A stretch of DNA of 64,000 bases from Mycobacteriales bacterium (GCA_035533475.1 DATLTS010000048.1:156928-220927), one strand, 5' to 3'; counted from the first letter of the stretch, positions 39,701 through 47,174 are shown. Notes: a model not told the origin generated them from the sequence alone. Numbers and translations are program-made.

Positions 39701-42449
39701 GAGCTGCGCATCGTTCACCCCGGCGTCGCTGACCACCGACGGGACGTACACGTTCACGGTTACCGCGGTGGACACCGCCGGGAACCAGACCACGTCCAGC
39801 GTCACCTACACCCTCGACACGGTCGCCCCCACCGTGACCGCCTCGGTGGCCCCGGCGGCGCTGTCGAACGACCGCACCCCGACGTTCACGGTGACCGTGG
39901 TCGACTCGGTCGGATCCACCTTGACTTGCACGCTGGCCGGCCCAGGGGCCTACGCCCAAACCCCCACCAACTGCGGCTCGTTCACCCCGGCGTCCCTGAC
40001 CACCGACGGGACCTACACGTTCACGGTGACCGCGGTCGACGCCGCCGGGAACTCGGCGACGTCCAGCGTCACCTACACCCTGGACACGGTCGCCCCCACC
40101 GTCACAACCGCGGTGACCCCCGGCGCGCTGTCTAACACCCGGTCCCCGACGTTCAGCTCGAGTGCGACCGACCCAGTCGGCCTCAACTCGGTCACCTGCA
40201 CGCTGGCCGGCCCGGGCGGGTACGCCCAGACCCCGGCGAGCTGCGGTTCGTTCACCCCGGCGTCGCTGACCACCGACGGGACCTACACGTTCACGGTGAC
40301 CGCGGTCGACGCCGCCGGGAACTCGGCGACGAGCAGCGTCACCTACACCCTCGACACGGTGCCCCCCACCGTCACGACCGCGGTGGCGCCGGGCGCCCTT
40401 TCGAACAATCGGACGCCGACTTTCAGCTCGACCAGTTCGGACCCGGTGGGCCTGACGTCGGTGACCTGCACGCTGATCGGACCGGGCGCCTACGCCCAAA
40501 CCCCCAACAACTGCGGCTCGTTCACCCCGGCGTCGCTCACCACCGACGGGACCTACACGTTCACCGTGACCGCGGTCGACGCAGCGGGCAATCAGACGAT
40601 CAGTGCCGTGATCTACACCCTCGATACCGTCCTGCCGGTGGTGTCCACGAGCGTCGCGCCCCGGCAGTTGGCCAACGACCGCACGCCCACGTTCACCGCG
40701 ACCGTGACCGACTCGATCGAGTTCACGCTCACCTGTTCCCTCACCGGGCCCGGCGGGTACCTACTCGCCCCGGCCAGCTGCCTCTCGGTGGCACCGGCGA
40801 CGCTCACCACCGACGGTGCGTACACCTTCACCGTGACCGCCGTGGACCCCGCCGGTAACCAGACGGTGAGCAGCATCACCTACACGCTGGACACGGTCCC
40901 CCCGCCTGCGCCCACCGTGATCTCGCCCGTGAGCCCGTCCAACGTGCTCACCCCCCAATTCATCTTTAACGACGTCCCCGGTGCAACGTTCGTCTGTACT
41001 CTCACCCGGTTCTTCCTCCCGGTGTCCGGCCCGGCCCCCTGCCCGGTCAACGGGGTCTTCGATCTCACCGGGCAGCAGGATGGCGACTTCGAGCTCACCG
41101 TGTACGCGATTTCACCGGCCGGCAACGTCGGACCGTCGACCACTGTCGTCTACAGCCTGGACACTGTCCCGCCCGCTCCACCGCACCTGATCGGGCCGAC
41201 CAGCCCGTCGCCGCTGCGCAACCCGCAGTGGAGTTGGGTGAACGTGCCGGATACCGCCGGTGCGACCACGGCGACCTGCGAGCTCACCGGCCCGAACGGT
41301 GCGATCCTGGTTGGGCCGCTGCCGTGCACCAGCCCGTTCACCGGTGACCTCACGCACGCCATGCCGGGGGTCTACACGCTGACCGTCTGGCTGACGGATG
41401 TCGCGGGGAACGTGAGCCCGCCCGCGACCTCCACCTACGACCTCGATCCGAACGCGTTGATCCCACCGACGGTGACGGTGCCGGTCTCGCCGACGTCGAA
41501 CCGGCATCCGTCGTGGATCCTCGTGCAGCCCGCCGGGTCCACCCTGATCTGCACCCTGACCGGCCCCGGTGGGTACAAAGTGGGCCCGGGACCGTGCCCG
41601 GCCGGCGGGACATACGACCTGGTCGGGCGTCCGGACGGCACCTACGTGCTCACCGTCGTGGCGCGCTACCCGACTGGGGTCGAGAGCGCCAGCTCGGCTA
41701 CCAGCTACGTGCTCGACACCACGGCGCCGCCGAGCCCGGTCCTGCTCTACGCCAGCCCGTCGCCGAGCGGCTCGACGACACCGTTCTGGGGGTTCGCCCT
41801 GCCGCCGAACTCCACCGGGCGCTGCGAGCTGCTCGGCGGCGCCGGGGTGATCTCCGGTTGGCAGCCCTGCCGCGGCGCGGTGTCCTACAACCTTGGCAAT
41901 CGGCCGGACGGCACCTACACGCTCCTCGTGGTGGCGGTCGACAGCGCGGGGAACGCGTCGCGCCCGTTGAGCGCCGCCTACCAGCTCGACCGCTTCGGCG
42001 GACCCACCGTCCAGCCGAGCCGGCCTGGCGGGACGCCGACGGGCTCAGGTAATGGCAGCGGCGCCCAAGGGCCGGCTCCGACCCCGCCAGGGCCACCCGC
42101 GGCCGGTTTCGCGCACCGGATCGCAGCCTTCGGCGGCGGCCCCGCCATCTTGTCCGGCGGCGGATCCGGCCCGGCGGTCCGCGTCGTCGCGGTGAAGCCC
42201 CCGCCGGTGATCAGCCCGGGGTTCGCCTCCCTGCCGCCTGGCGTGCGCCAGGTGGTTCAGGGCGTGGTGAGCGCGGTGGGCCGCAACCAGGACCACGGCA
42301 CGTTCCCGCTGGCCCTGATCGGGGTGGTGCTCGTATTCCTGCTCGTGCAGAACCGCATCGATCGACGGGATCCGAAGCTCGCGTTGGCGGCCGTTTCTGC
42401 CGATGACGACATGGAGTTCAGGCCTCCCCCACCGGGAGCACCAGCATGA
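33780..42449 (+). CDS. Giant Ig-like repeat surface protein, C-terminally membrane anchored
   Basis: A 2,889-residue protein from GTG 33780. It has a signal peptide (helix about 14-33, cleavage after AQA) and then about 30 Ig-like modules of ~90 residues. Two divergent modules lead, 24 form the main block (about residues 216-2372, one of them divergent), and four divergent ones close it. Each core unit has the pattern SNDRTPTFSS ... VTCT..GPGGY ... SCGSFTPASLTTDGTYTFTVTAVDTAGN, with two cysteines likely paired in a disulphide. A Pro/Gly-rich stalk precedes a single helix (about 2840-2860) and a short charged cytoplasmic tail. No LPxTG is seen. It is probably an adhesin or stalk. It overlaps the GGDEF gene by 4 bases. 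Confidence 0.85.
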   Translation: MGLRGPAERARKVLRALVVMGAAGVGIALAAGTAQASGGPVITITAPPSPSTNPSPTFTVTWDSTAVTVTCSLTGPNAYVYTPASCASVTPPSPLTTDGVYTLTVNATNASNVTSTATATYQLETQPPSLTASVSPASPSNNRSPTFTVTVGSTTTSLTCTLTGPSGYSLTPTSCATVTPPSPLAVDGTYTLSAKATDGAGNSSTTTVTYVLDTVAPTVTTSVAPAALSNDRTPTFSSTSSDPVGLASVTCTLTGPGGYSVTPGSCGSFTPASLTTDGTYTFRVTAVDTAGNSATSSVGYVLDTVAPTVTTAVAPAALSNDRTPTFSSTSSDPVGLTSVTCTVTGPGGYSVTPAGCGSFTPASLTTDGTYTFKVTAVDTAGNQTTSSVTYTLATVPPTVTTAVAPAALSNDRTPTFSSTTSDPVGLTSVTCTVTGPGGYSVTPAGCGSFTPASLTTDGTYTFRVTAVDTAGNSATSSVGYTLDTVPPTVTTAVAPAALSNDRTPTFSSTTSDPVGLTSVTCTVTGPGGYSVTPGSCGSFTPASLTTDGTYTFTVTALDTAGNQTTSSVTYTLDTVPPTVTTAVAPAALSNDRTPTFSSTTSDPVGLTSVTCTVTGPGGYSVTPAGCGSFTPASLTTDGTYTFTVTAVDTAGNSATSSVGYTLDTVPPTVTTAVAPAALSNDRTPTFSSTTSDPVGLTSVTCTVTGPGGYSVTPAGCGSFTPASLTTDGTYTFTVTAVDAAGNSATSSVGYALDTVAPTVTTAVAPAALSNDRTPTFSSTTSDPVGLTSVTCTVTGPGGYSVTPGSCGSFTPASLTTDGTYTFTVTAVDTAGNSATSSVGYTLDTVAPTVTTSVAPAALSNDRTPTFSSTTSDPVGLTSVTCTLSGPGGYSVTPGSCGSFTPASLTTDGTYTFTVTAVDAAGNSSISSASYTLDTVVPGAPTVTVAPTGPSNDKTPTFTITGEAGATFHCVLTAPGGTTVFTGGCGSPFSVLLSSGDGPYVLSATQTDAAGNVGTQSGSVTYTLDTVPPTVTTSVAPAALSNDRTPTFSSTTSDPVGLTSVTCTLTGPGGYSVTPGSCASFTPASLTTDGTYTFTVTALDTAGNSATSSVGYTLDTVAPTVTTAVAPAALSNDRTPTFSSTTSDPVGLTSVTCTLTGPGGYSVTPGSCGSFTPASLTTDGTYTFTVTAVDTAGNSAASSVGYTLDTVAPTVTTAVAPAALSNDRTPTFSSTSSDPVGLTSVTCTVTGPGGYSVTPGSCGSFTPASLTTDGTYTFTVTAVDTAGNQTTSSVTYTLDTVAPTVTTAVAPAALSNDRTPTFSSTTSDPVGLTSVTCTVTGPGGYSVTPWSCGSFTPASLTTDGTYTFTVTALDTAGNSATSSVGYTLDTVPPTVTTAVAPAALSNDPTPTFSSTTSDPVGVASVTCTLTGPGGYTQTPAGCGSFTPASLTTDGTYTFTVTAVDTAGNSATSSVGYTLDTVAPTITTSVAPAALSNDRTPTFSSTSSDPVGLASVTCTLTGPGGYTQTPAGCGSFTPASLTTDGTYTFTVTAVDTAGNSATSSVGYTLDTVAPTVTTAVAPAALSNDRTPTFSSTSSDPVGLTSVTCTVTGPGGYSVTPGSCGSFTPASLTTDGTYTFTVTAVDTAGNSSTTTVTYVLDTVAPTLTTAVAPAALSNDRTPTFSSTSSDPVGLTSVTCTVTGPGGYSVTPGSCGSFTPASLTTDGTYTFTVTAVDTAGNSTTSSVTYTLDTVPPTVTTAVAPAALSNDRTPTFSSTTSDPVGVTSVSCTVTGPGGYSVTPGSCGSFTPASLTTDGTYTFTVTALDTAGNSATSSVGYTLDTVPPTVTTAVAPAALSNDRTPTFSSTISDPVGSTVTCTVTGPGGYTQTPASCASFTPASLTTDGTYTFTVTAVDTAGNSATSSVTYTLDTVPPTVTTAVAPAALSNDRTPTFSSTSSDPVGLTSVTCTVTGPGGYTQTPASCASFTPASLTTDGTYTFTVTAVDTAGNQTTSSVTYTLDTVAPTVTASVAPAALSNDRTPTFTVTVVDSVGSTLTCTLAGPGAYAQTPTNCGSFTPASLTTDGTYTFTVTAVDAAGNSATSSVTYTLDTVAPTVTTAVTPGALSNTRSPTFSSSATDPVGLNSVTCTLAGPGGYAQTPASCGSFTPASLTTDGTYTFTVTAVDAAGNSATSSVTYTLDTVPPTVTTAVAPGALSNNRTPTFSSTSSDPVGLTSVTCTLIGPGAYAQTPNNCGSFTPASLTTDGTYTFTVTAVDAAGNQTISAVIYTLDTVLPVVSTSVAPRQLANDRTPTFTATVTDSIEFTLTCSLTGPGGYLLAPASCLSVAPATLTTDGAYTFTVTAVDPAGNQTVSSITYTLDTVPPPAPTVISPVSPSNVLTPQFIFNDVPGATFVCTLTRFFLPVSGPAPCPVNGVFDLTGQQDGDFELTVYAISPAGNVGPSTTVVYSLDTVPPAPPHLIGPTSPSPLRNPQWSWVNVPDTAGATTATCELTGPNGAILVGPLPCTSPFTGDLTHAMPGVYTLTVWLTDVAGNVSPPATSTYDLDPNALIPPTVTVPVSPTSNRHPSWILVQPAGSTLICTLTGPGGYKVGPGPCPAGGTYDLVGRPDGTYVLTVVARYPTGVESASSATSYVLDTTAPPSPVLLYASPSPSGSTTPFWGFALPPNSTGRCELLGGAGVISGWQPCRGAVSYNLGNRPDGTYTLLVVAVDSAGNASRPLSAAYQLDRFGGPTVQPSRPGGTPTGSGNGSGAQGPAPTPPGPPAAGFAHRIAAFGGGPAILSGGGSGPAVRVVAVKPPPVISPGFASLPPGVRQVVQGVVSAVGRNQDHGTFPLALIGVVLVFLLVQNRIDRRDPKLALAAVSADDDMEFRPPPPGAPA
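34425..40897 (+). repeat. 24-unit tandem repeat of ~270 bp within the Ig-like gene
   Basis: Units start about every 270 bases (34425, 34695, 34965 and so on). Unit nine (about 36580-36855) is divergent in sequence and slightly longer, and splits the array into blocks of 8 and 15. Adjacent units are often nearly identical in DNA. Variation clusters at a few spots: the VAPT/VPPT junction, TSSD/TTSD, SVTPGS/SVTPAG/TQTPAG, and NSATSSVGY/NQTTSSVTY, in shuffled combinations. Units after about 39,800 are progressively more diverged. The pattern suggests repeated unequal exchange and gene conversion. Confidence 0.9.
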
Positions 42450-44020
42450 CGCCCAGCAGCGCGCCGGTACGCGCCGACCTCGTCCCGTTGGACGAGCGGC
42501 TGCGCTACCTCCGCGTGCTCCGAACCTTGCTCGCCGGTGCGACCATCCTGTTCGCCCTGCTGCTCCGGTCGAGCCTGATCAACTCGCTACCGGCCATCGC
42601 CGTGGGGGCGCTCGTCTACCTGGCCGCCGCTTTCAGTTTCGAGGCCGTGTGGCGCCTGCTCAACCGGCGGGGCCTGTGGATCTTCGGCCTGCTGCTCATG
42701 CTCGACGGCGTCTTCCTGGCCTGGGCCAACTACGAGACCGGGGGATCGAGCAGCCCGGTCCGCTACCTGGTCCTGGTGCATCTGTCCGCGGTCGCCCTGC
42801 TGGCCTCCTACCGGACCGCGCTCAAGCTCGCCCTGTGGCACTCGATGCTGGCGTTCGTCGTCTACTACGGCCGGCAGGCCGGGTTCCTCTCCCCGCTGCG
42901 GGGTGGGCACCCGGCGCTCGTCTTGGAATACCACCGGATGGCCGGGTTCATCATCGCCTTCTGGATGCTCACCCTGGTCATCTGCACCCTGTCCGCGGTG
43001 AACGAGCGGGAGCTGCGCCGCCGCCGGGTCGATCTTGAGGCGCTGGCCGCGATGGGACGGGCGCTGGAAGACGCGGACGACGTCGTGGCGGTGAGCAACG
43101 TCCTGCTCCAGAGCCTCGGCGCGACATTTGGTTTCGAGCGGCTCGCCCTGTTCGACGCCCCGGAGCGGCAGTTCCACCTGCTGTCCTGCCTCGACCTCGA
43201 CGACGCGGTGGTCGGCGACTTCTCCGCGTCCCCGAACTCCGTGCTCGCCCAGGCCTGCGTGACCCGCAGCACCCAACTCGTCCAGGCGTTGGACCCGACG
43301 ACCGACGCATGGCTCACGGCTGTCATGCGCGGCGCTCGCAACCTGCTCGTCGTGCCATTGGTTGCGGAGGGGCGCGCCGTCGCGGTCGTCGTAGCGCAAA
43401 CCGGTCTGCGGCCGGGATCCCGGATCGAGCGCCGGGTCGTGGCCACGACCGAGCGCTTCACGTCGCACGCGGCGCTGGCGTTGCGCAACGCGGTCCTGCT
43501 TCAGCGCATGGCCGAGATGGCGGCGACGGACGGCCTGACCGCCCTGGCCAACCGGCGCAGTTTCGACGAGGCGTTGGCCCGGGACATCGCCCGCGCCGAG
43601 CGGATGGACACGCGCCTGTCGATCGTGCTGCTCGACCTCGACAACTTCAAGGCCCTGAACGACACCTACGGGCACGTGGTCGGGGACGGGGTGCTCAGCC
43701 AGGTCGCGGCGGTGCTCCGCGAATACGGTCGGGAGTACGACACGGTGGCCCGCTACGGCGGCGAGGAGTTCGCGGTCGTCCTGCCCGGCTGCTCCAATGC
43801 GGTGGCGATGCACGTCGCGGAGCGGCTGCGTGCCGCCGTGGACGAGGCTCCGACAGAGGTGCCGGTGACCGCGAGCTGTGGGGTGGCGACCTTCCCGATC
43901 GACGCCACCGACGCCCGCGGGCTCATCCAGGCTGCGGACGAAGGGCTGTACGCATCGAAACGAGCCGGTCGCAACCGGGTCACCTCGGCGACGGATGCCC
44001 GATCCGCCGCCGTCTCCTAG
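42446..44020 (+). CDS. Membrane diguanylate cyclase (GGDEF) with GAF-like domain
   Basis: A 524-residue protein whose ATG overlaps the Ig-like gene stop (ATGA). Five or six membrane helices (about 30-190) form an integral sensor. A GAF-like domain (about 200-350) and a GGDEF domain (about 360-510) follow. The active site is GGEEF (438-442), metal-site residues lie in LLDLDNFKALNDTYGH, and the inhibitory I-site RxxD is REYD five residues before the active site. It should make cyclic di-GMP and be product-inhibited. Coupling to a giant adhesin-like gene and the cpaF gene downstream points to surface attachment control. Confidence 0.9.
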   Translation: MTPSSAPVRADLVPLDERLRYLRVLRTLLAGATILFALLLRSSLINSLPAIAVGALVYLAAAFSFEAVWRLLNRRGLWIFGLLLMLDGVFLAWANYETGGSSSPVRYLVLVHLSAVALLASYRTALKLALWHSMLAFVVYYGRQAGFLSPLRGGHPALVLEYHRMAGFIIAFWMLTLVICTLSAVNERELRRRRVDLEALAAMGRALEDADDVVAVSNVLLQSLGATFGFERLALFDAPERQFHLLSCLDLDDAVVGDFSASPNSVLAQACVTRSTQLVQALDPTTDAWLTAVMRGARNLLVVPLVAEGRAVAVVVAQTGLRPGSRIERRVVATTERFTSHAALALRNAVLLQRMAEMAATDGLTALANRRSFDEALARDIARAERMDTRLSIVLLDLDNFKALNDTYGHVVGDGVLSQVAAVLREYGREYDTVARYGGEEFAVVLPGCSNAVAMHVAERLRAAVDEAPTEVPVTASCGVATFPIDATDARGLIQAADEGLYASKRAGRNRVTSATDARSAAVS

Positions 44021-44103
44021 TCGGAATCGGGTCCGGAAAACGCGCATACGTGTACCGGCGTCCCAGCCGTACCAGGTCGTCCACAATCGGTGAGCCGCCG
44101 CCC

Positions 44104-44133
44104 TTGAGTCCGGGCCGCTCGGTGGTCTAGCGT
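44104..44133 (+). promoter_or_regulatory. Candidate promoter for cpaF
   Basis: A -35-like TTGAGT (44104-44109) and a -10-like TAGCGT (44128-44133) are 18 bases apart in the 167-base gap before the cpaF start at 44188. The expected start point leaves a leader of about 45 bases ending in a G-rich run near the GTG. The match is moderate. Confidence 0.4.
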
Positions 44134-44187
44134 CACCGACCACCGCGAACCGGGGCGAGTCGGATATCTCCCCCGCTGGGGGGGCCA

Positions 44188-45447
44188 GTGAACGGCGTGA
44201 CTGTCGTCGAGGACGAAGTCCGCGAGCTGGTGCGCCGCCGTGGCCTCGACCCGGCCACCGACTCGGCGACCATCCGCCGTTTGGTGGACGAGGTCGTGGC
44301 CGACTACGACGAGCGGAGCCTCAGCGCCGACTTGCCGGTGCTCCCCGACCCAGGTGGGGTCGCCCGGGTGGTTTACGACGCCGTGGCCGGGTTCGGGCCA
44401 CTCCAGGCGTTCCTCGACGATCCGACCGTGGAGGAGATCTGGGTCAACGAACCGGGACGGATCTTCGTGGCCAGGTCCGGCCGCAGCGAGCTGACCACCA
44501 CGATCCTCACCGACGCGCAGGTCCGCGACCTGGTCGAGAAGATGCTGAAGACCTCGGGTCGACGGGTGGATGTATCGCAGCCCTTCGTCGACGCCGTGCT
44601 TCCCGACGGGTCCCGGTTGCACGTGGTGATCCCGGATATCACCCGGCGGCACTGGTCGCTGAACATCCGCAAGTTCGTGCTGACCGCGCACGCCCTCGAC
44701 GAGCTCGTTGCCCTCGGCACGCTGACCGGGCAAGGTGCCCGATTCCTCGAGGCGGCGGTGGTCGCCGGGCTCAACATCCTGGTGTCCGGTGGAACGCAGA
44801 CCGGGAAGACGACGCTCTTGAACGCGTTGGCGGCGGCCATCCCGGGAGCGGAGCGCGTCATCACTTGCGAAGAGGTTTTCGAGCTGCAGATCCCGTTGCC
44901 CGACGTGGTGGCGATGCAGACCCGGCAGCCCAACCTGGAAGGGACCGGTGAGGTCCGGTTGCGCCGGCTGGTCAAGGAGGCGCTGCGGATGCGGCCCTCC
45001 CGGATCATCGTCGGCGAGGTGCGCCAGGAGGAGCGTCATGGGTCTGTGGGTTACCGACGCGCACGCTCGAAACCACCCCAATATGCCCAGCGTCATGTAC
45101 GCCTGGGTTACCGACGGGGTCCACTGCGCTGGTGTCGGTTTCTGGCCTGGATGGGTGGTCGCCGGCTAGCAGGCGGTCGAGTAACTGGGTCTGGGGAATG
45201 CGGCCCTCGATGTGTACAGCAGGGCGCCAGGGTCTGCGGTCTCCGAGGGAGCCGCCTCGGGGCGGACGTGCGGGTGGTTCTTCAACGATGGTTACCCGGA
45301 CGTCGAGCATGGCCAGCATGTCGGTCATCTCGGGCAGAGTCATCCGGGGCAGTTCGCGAGCGGCCGCCTCGGCCAAAGCGCAGAGGTCGTTCATGCGCTG
45401 TGCCTCCGCGGCAGCTTCCGTCTGCCAGGCCTCCCGCTCGGCCTTGA
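44188..45447 (+). CDS. cpaF: CpaF/TadA-type secretion ATPase, C-terminus lost to element insertion
   Basis: The first 282 codons (to about 45033) are a normal CpaF ATPase: an N-terminal all-alpha/beta domain (FGPLQAFLDDPTVEEIWVN), Walker A SGGTQTGKTTLLNAL, the aspartate-box region VITCEEVFELQIP, and the Walker B/His-box lead MRPSRIIVGEVRQEE. Intact CpaF continues directly into a leucine-rich SLDLLxALNSG helix. Here it changes to unrelated arginine-rich sequence antisense to a recombinase gene and stays open by chance to 45447. The last ~130 residues, including the rest of the ATPase core, are missing. The product is expected to be inactive. The lost part should lie beyond the element's other end. 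Confidence 0.85.
   Translation: MNGVTVVEDEVRELVRRRGLDPATDSATIRRLVDEVVADYDERSLSADLPVLPDPGGVARVVYDAVAGFGPLQAFLDDPTVEEIWVNEPGRIFVARSGRSELTTTILTDAQVRDLVEKMLKTSGRRVDVSQPFVDAVLPDGSRLHVVIPDITRRHWSLNIRKFVLTAHALDELVALGTLTGQGARFLEAAVVAGLNILVSGGTQTGKTTLLNALAAAIPGAERVITCEEVFELQIPLPDVVAMQTRQPNLEGTGEVRLRRLVKEALRMRPSRIIVGEVRQEERHGSVGYRRARSKPPQYAQRHVRLGYRRGPLRWCRFLAWMGGRRLAGGRVTGSGECGPRCVQQGARVCGLRGSRLGADVRVVLQRWLPGRRAWPACRSSRAESSGAVRERPPRPKRRGRSCAVPPRQLPSARPPARP
45005..45120. other. Left attachment junction of the integrated element (attL)
   Basis: cpaF homology ends near 45033, right after the GAGGAG codons for EE. The serine recombinase frame runs into the same place from the right and uses cpaF-derived bases for its last ~10 codons and stop (45005-45007). 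Just inside, two direct repeats, 45033-45059 and 45090-45116, share GCGTCATG, a 7-base variable spacer and GGGTTACCGACG. They look like arms bound by the integrase. The crossover dinucleotide cannot be fixed without the other end. Confidence 0.6.
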
Positions 45448-46801
45448 GCCGGCGAGCCTCTCCTAGGTCTCGCTCGAGTTCGGCTGCAGCTTGCTGAAGC
45501 GCTCCCGGGTTGTCGGCCAGGAGACCGGCTTTGGTCGCCCTGGTGAGGGCTCGCTCCAGCCGGTAGATGCGCGCTTCCAGTTCCGCCATCTCCTCGCGCT
45601 CGACCTGAACCTGCCCGGCCCGAAGACCGAGGTAGTCCCCGACGCACGCCAGTAGCTCCTCCGGCCTGCTCAGGAGTGCGACGAGGCGGGACCAGACGAC
45701 CTGCTCGATCCAGCCCGCTTCGATCCGGTGAGCCTTGCATCGTGGCGCCGTCGTGGCAGTCCACCGGGCGGCCCGGCACCGGTATTGCCGCAGGTCCCGG
45801 TCGTTCCGCCAGACACCACCGAAGGGCTCACCGCAGACGCAGATGAGCCGACCGGAGAGCGGGTAAGGGTGGTTGGGTTTCTTGACGCCGTAAGCCCTGC
45901 GGGCGAGGGCGTCTTGGACAGCCTGCCATTGTTCCTCACTGAGGATGGGCTCAGCTTGGACGGCTTTCGCTTCCCCGTACCTGCCGGTGGCTACCCCGCA
46001 CTCGACCTTACCCCAGGCGAACTCGCCGCGAAGCCCGCGCGAGCGGAGCTTTCTGGCCAAGTTCTGGTGCGCCCAGTCGCTGCCATAGGGCGTCCGGTAG
46101 CCGAGATGGTTGAGCTGGCGGCAGATTTCACCTGTGGTCAGCCCGTGATCGACGAGTAGCTCGGTCGCCAACCGGGCGATCCGAGCTTCGTCTTCGTCGA
46201 TGACCAGGCGCGAGTCTTTCCCTGATTCGACATGCCGGTAGCCGAACGGGGTCCGGGAGGTTGGCCAGCCGCCGCGCTCCGCTGCGGAGCGGTGCGCGCC
46301 ACGGGCCATGCGTTCAATGATCCGTTTTCGTTCGTACTGGGCGAAATTGCCCAACAATCCTGAGAACATCTCGCTTTCCGGGGTGTCCTCGGTTTCGAAC
46401 GGGACATCCAGTGCTAGCCGGCGCACCCCGCACTCGCGGAACTCCCGCTCGATCAGCAGGCGGGTCAACTCATCGCGCGAGAAGCGGTCGAGCTTCGCCA
46501 CCAAGACGACGTCTACGCCGCCCTCTCGGGCCCTGGCGAGTAACCGGTCAAGCGCAGGGCGGTTCAGCAAGGTACCGCTCACGCCCTCCTCAACGAATTC
46601 GGCGACCAGCACCCAGCCGCGCCGTGCGACTTCCTGACGGCACCGATCGAGCTGATCGGCGAGGCTCGTGTTCTTGACCTGGTCGTCGCTGCTCACCCGG
46701 GCATAGATGGCCACACCCGGCGCGACGGGCGACTCGACGACTCCGTTAGCCTTCTCCCCGTTGGTCGGGGTTGGCGCTCGTTTGCTATGAGGCGTCGTCA
46801 T
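45005..46801 (-). CDS. Large serine recombinase (site-specific integrase)
   Basis: A 598-residue integrase. The catalytic domain (about 28-170) has YARVSSDDQ with nucleophile S37, AKLDRFSRDELTRLL and NFAQYERKRIIERM. A recombinase domain (about 190-300), a zinc-ribbon domain (about 318-370: CVCGEP with later C-R and CKAH ligands) and a coiled-coil arm (about 400-480) follow. This is the full layout of phage/ICE large serine integrases, which catalyse attP x attB joining. Its C-terminal ~30 residues contain VGNPGVHDA and VGNPQTHDA, encoded by the att direct repeats, and the last codons lie in cpaF-derived DNA. It is the last gene of a coupled operon. Confidence 0.93.
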   Translation of the reverse strand: MTTPHSKRAPTPTNGEKANGVVESPVAPGVAIYARVSSDDQVKNTSLADQLDRCRQEVARRGWVLVAEFVEEGVSGTLLNRPALDRLLARAREGGVDVVLVAKLDRFSRDELTRLLIEREFRECGVRRLALDVPFETEDTPESEMFSGLLGNFAQYERKRIIERMARGAHRSAAERGGWPTSRTPFGYRHVESGKDSRLVIDEDEARIARLATELLVDHGLTTGEICRQLNHLGYRTPYGSDWAHQNLARKLRSRGLRGEFAWGKVECGVATGRYGEAKAVQAEPILSEEQWQAVQDALARRAYGVKKPNHPYPLSGRLICVCGEPFGGVWRNDRDLRQYRCRAARWTATTAPRCKAHRIEAGWIEQVVWSRLVALLSRPEELLACVGDYLGLRAGQVQVEREEMAELEARIYRLERALTRATKAGLLADNPGALQQAAAELERDLGEARRLKAEREAWQTEAAAEAQRMNDLCALAEAAARELPRMTLPEMTDMLAMLDVRVTIVEEPPARPPRGGSLGDRRPWRPAVHIEGRIPQTQLLDRLLAGDHPSRPETDTSAVDPVGNPGVHDAGHIGVVSSVRVGNPQTHDAPPGAPRRR

Positions 46802-47174
46802 GGCTCTTGGCGCCCCGCCGTAGCGATTCCTCGGCCCGGCTGAAGATCAGATAGAGCAGCCTGCGGTAGCGCTGGTCGTCGTCGACCGCTGCCCAGGAGA
46901 CGGTGATGGCGCCGGCCGCCGCCGGGCGCTCGGGTGGTTTCGAGTAGTTGCTGACACCGCCGGCTGGTGGGGCTGAGGCGGTGTGCTCTGATACTTCTGA
47001 CGCCGGGCCCGCGCGTTCGGGCGTGCTTGAGGGGCTCCTCGAGTGTGTCCGGGCAGCTCTGCGCGGTATCCATGTGCTCGCTTCCTGCCCTGCCGGCTCA
47101 CCGGGCCGATGTCTATGGACGCTCAATTGGCCTGGTGAAGTCAAGGTCTTGGCGGCGATTCGTCGCTCCCTCAT
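46785..47174 (-). CDS. Small unknown protein coupled to the recombinase
   Basis: A 129-residue protein. ATG 47174 overlaps the stop of the preceding 38-codon gene (ATGA), and its end overlaps the recombinase start by 17 bases. The first ~85 residues are Pro/Ser/Arg rich and probably disordered. The C-terminal ~40 residues (WAAVDDDQRYRRLLYLIFSRAEESLRRG) form an amphipathic helix. Position immediately before an integrase suggests a role in recombination or its control, but no family is recognised. Confidence 0.55.
   Translation of the reverse strand: MRERRIAAKTLTSPGQLSVHRHRPGEPAGQEASTWIPRRAARTHSRSPSSTPERAGPASEVSEHTASAPPAGGVSNYSKPPERPAAAGAITVSWAAVDDDQRYRRLLYLIFSRAEESLRRGAKSHDDAS

Noticed and set aside
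37224..40499. Long open frame (1,091 codons) on the minus strand of the repeat region, rich in Gly/Arg
   Set aside because: It is antisense to the 270-bp repeats; because the unit length is a multiple of three and GC-rich, an open antisense frame is simply repeated. Composition is not protein-like and no ribosome site is present.
34425..40897. Repeat array considered as CRISPR or non-coding satellite DNA
   Set aside because: Units are about 270 bp, contiguous without spacers, and keep one open frame with Ig-like protein patterns.
45034..45447. Continuation of the cpaF frame past 45033 as a genuine protein end
   Set aside because: The sequence is antisense to the recombinase, lacks CpaF motifs and is Arg-rich; it is chance read-through after insertion.
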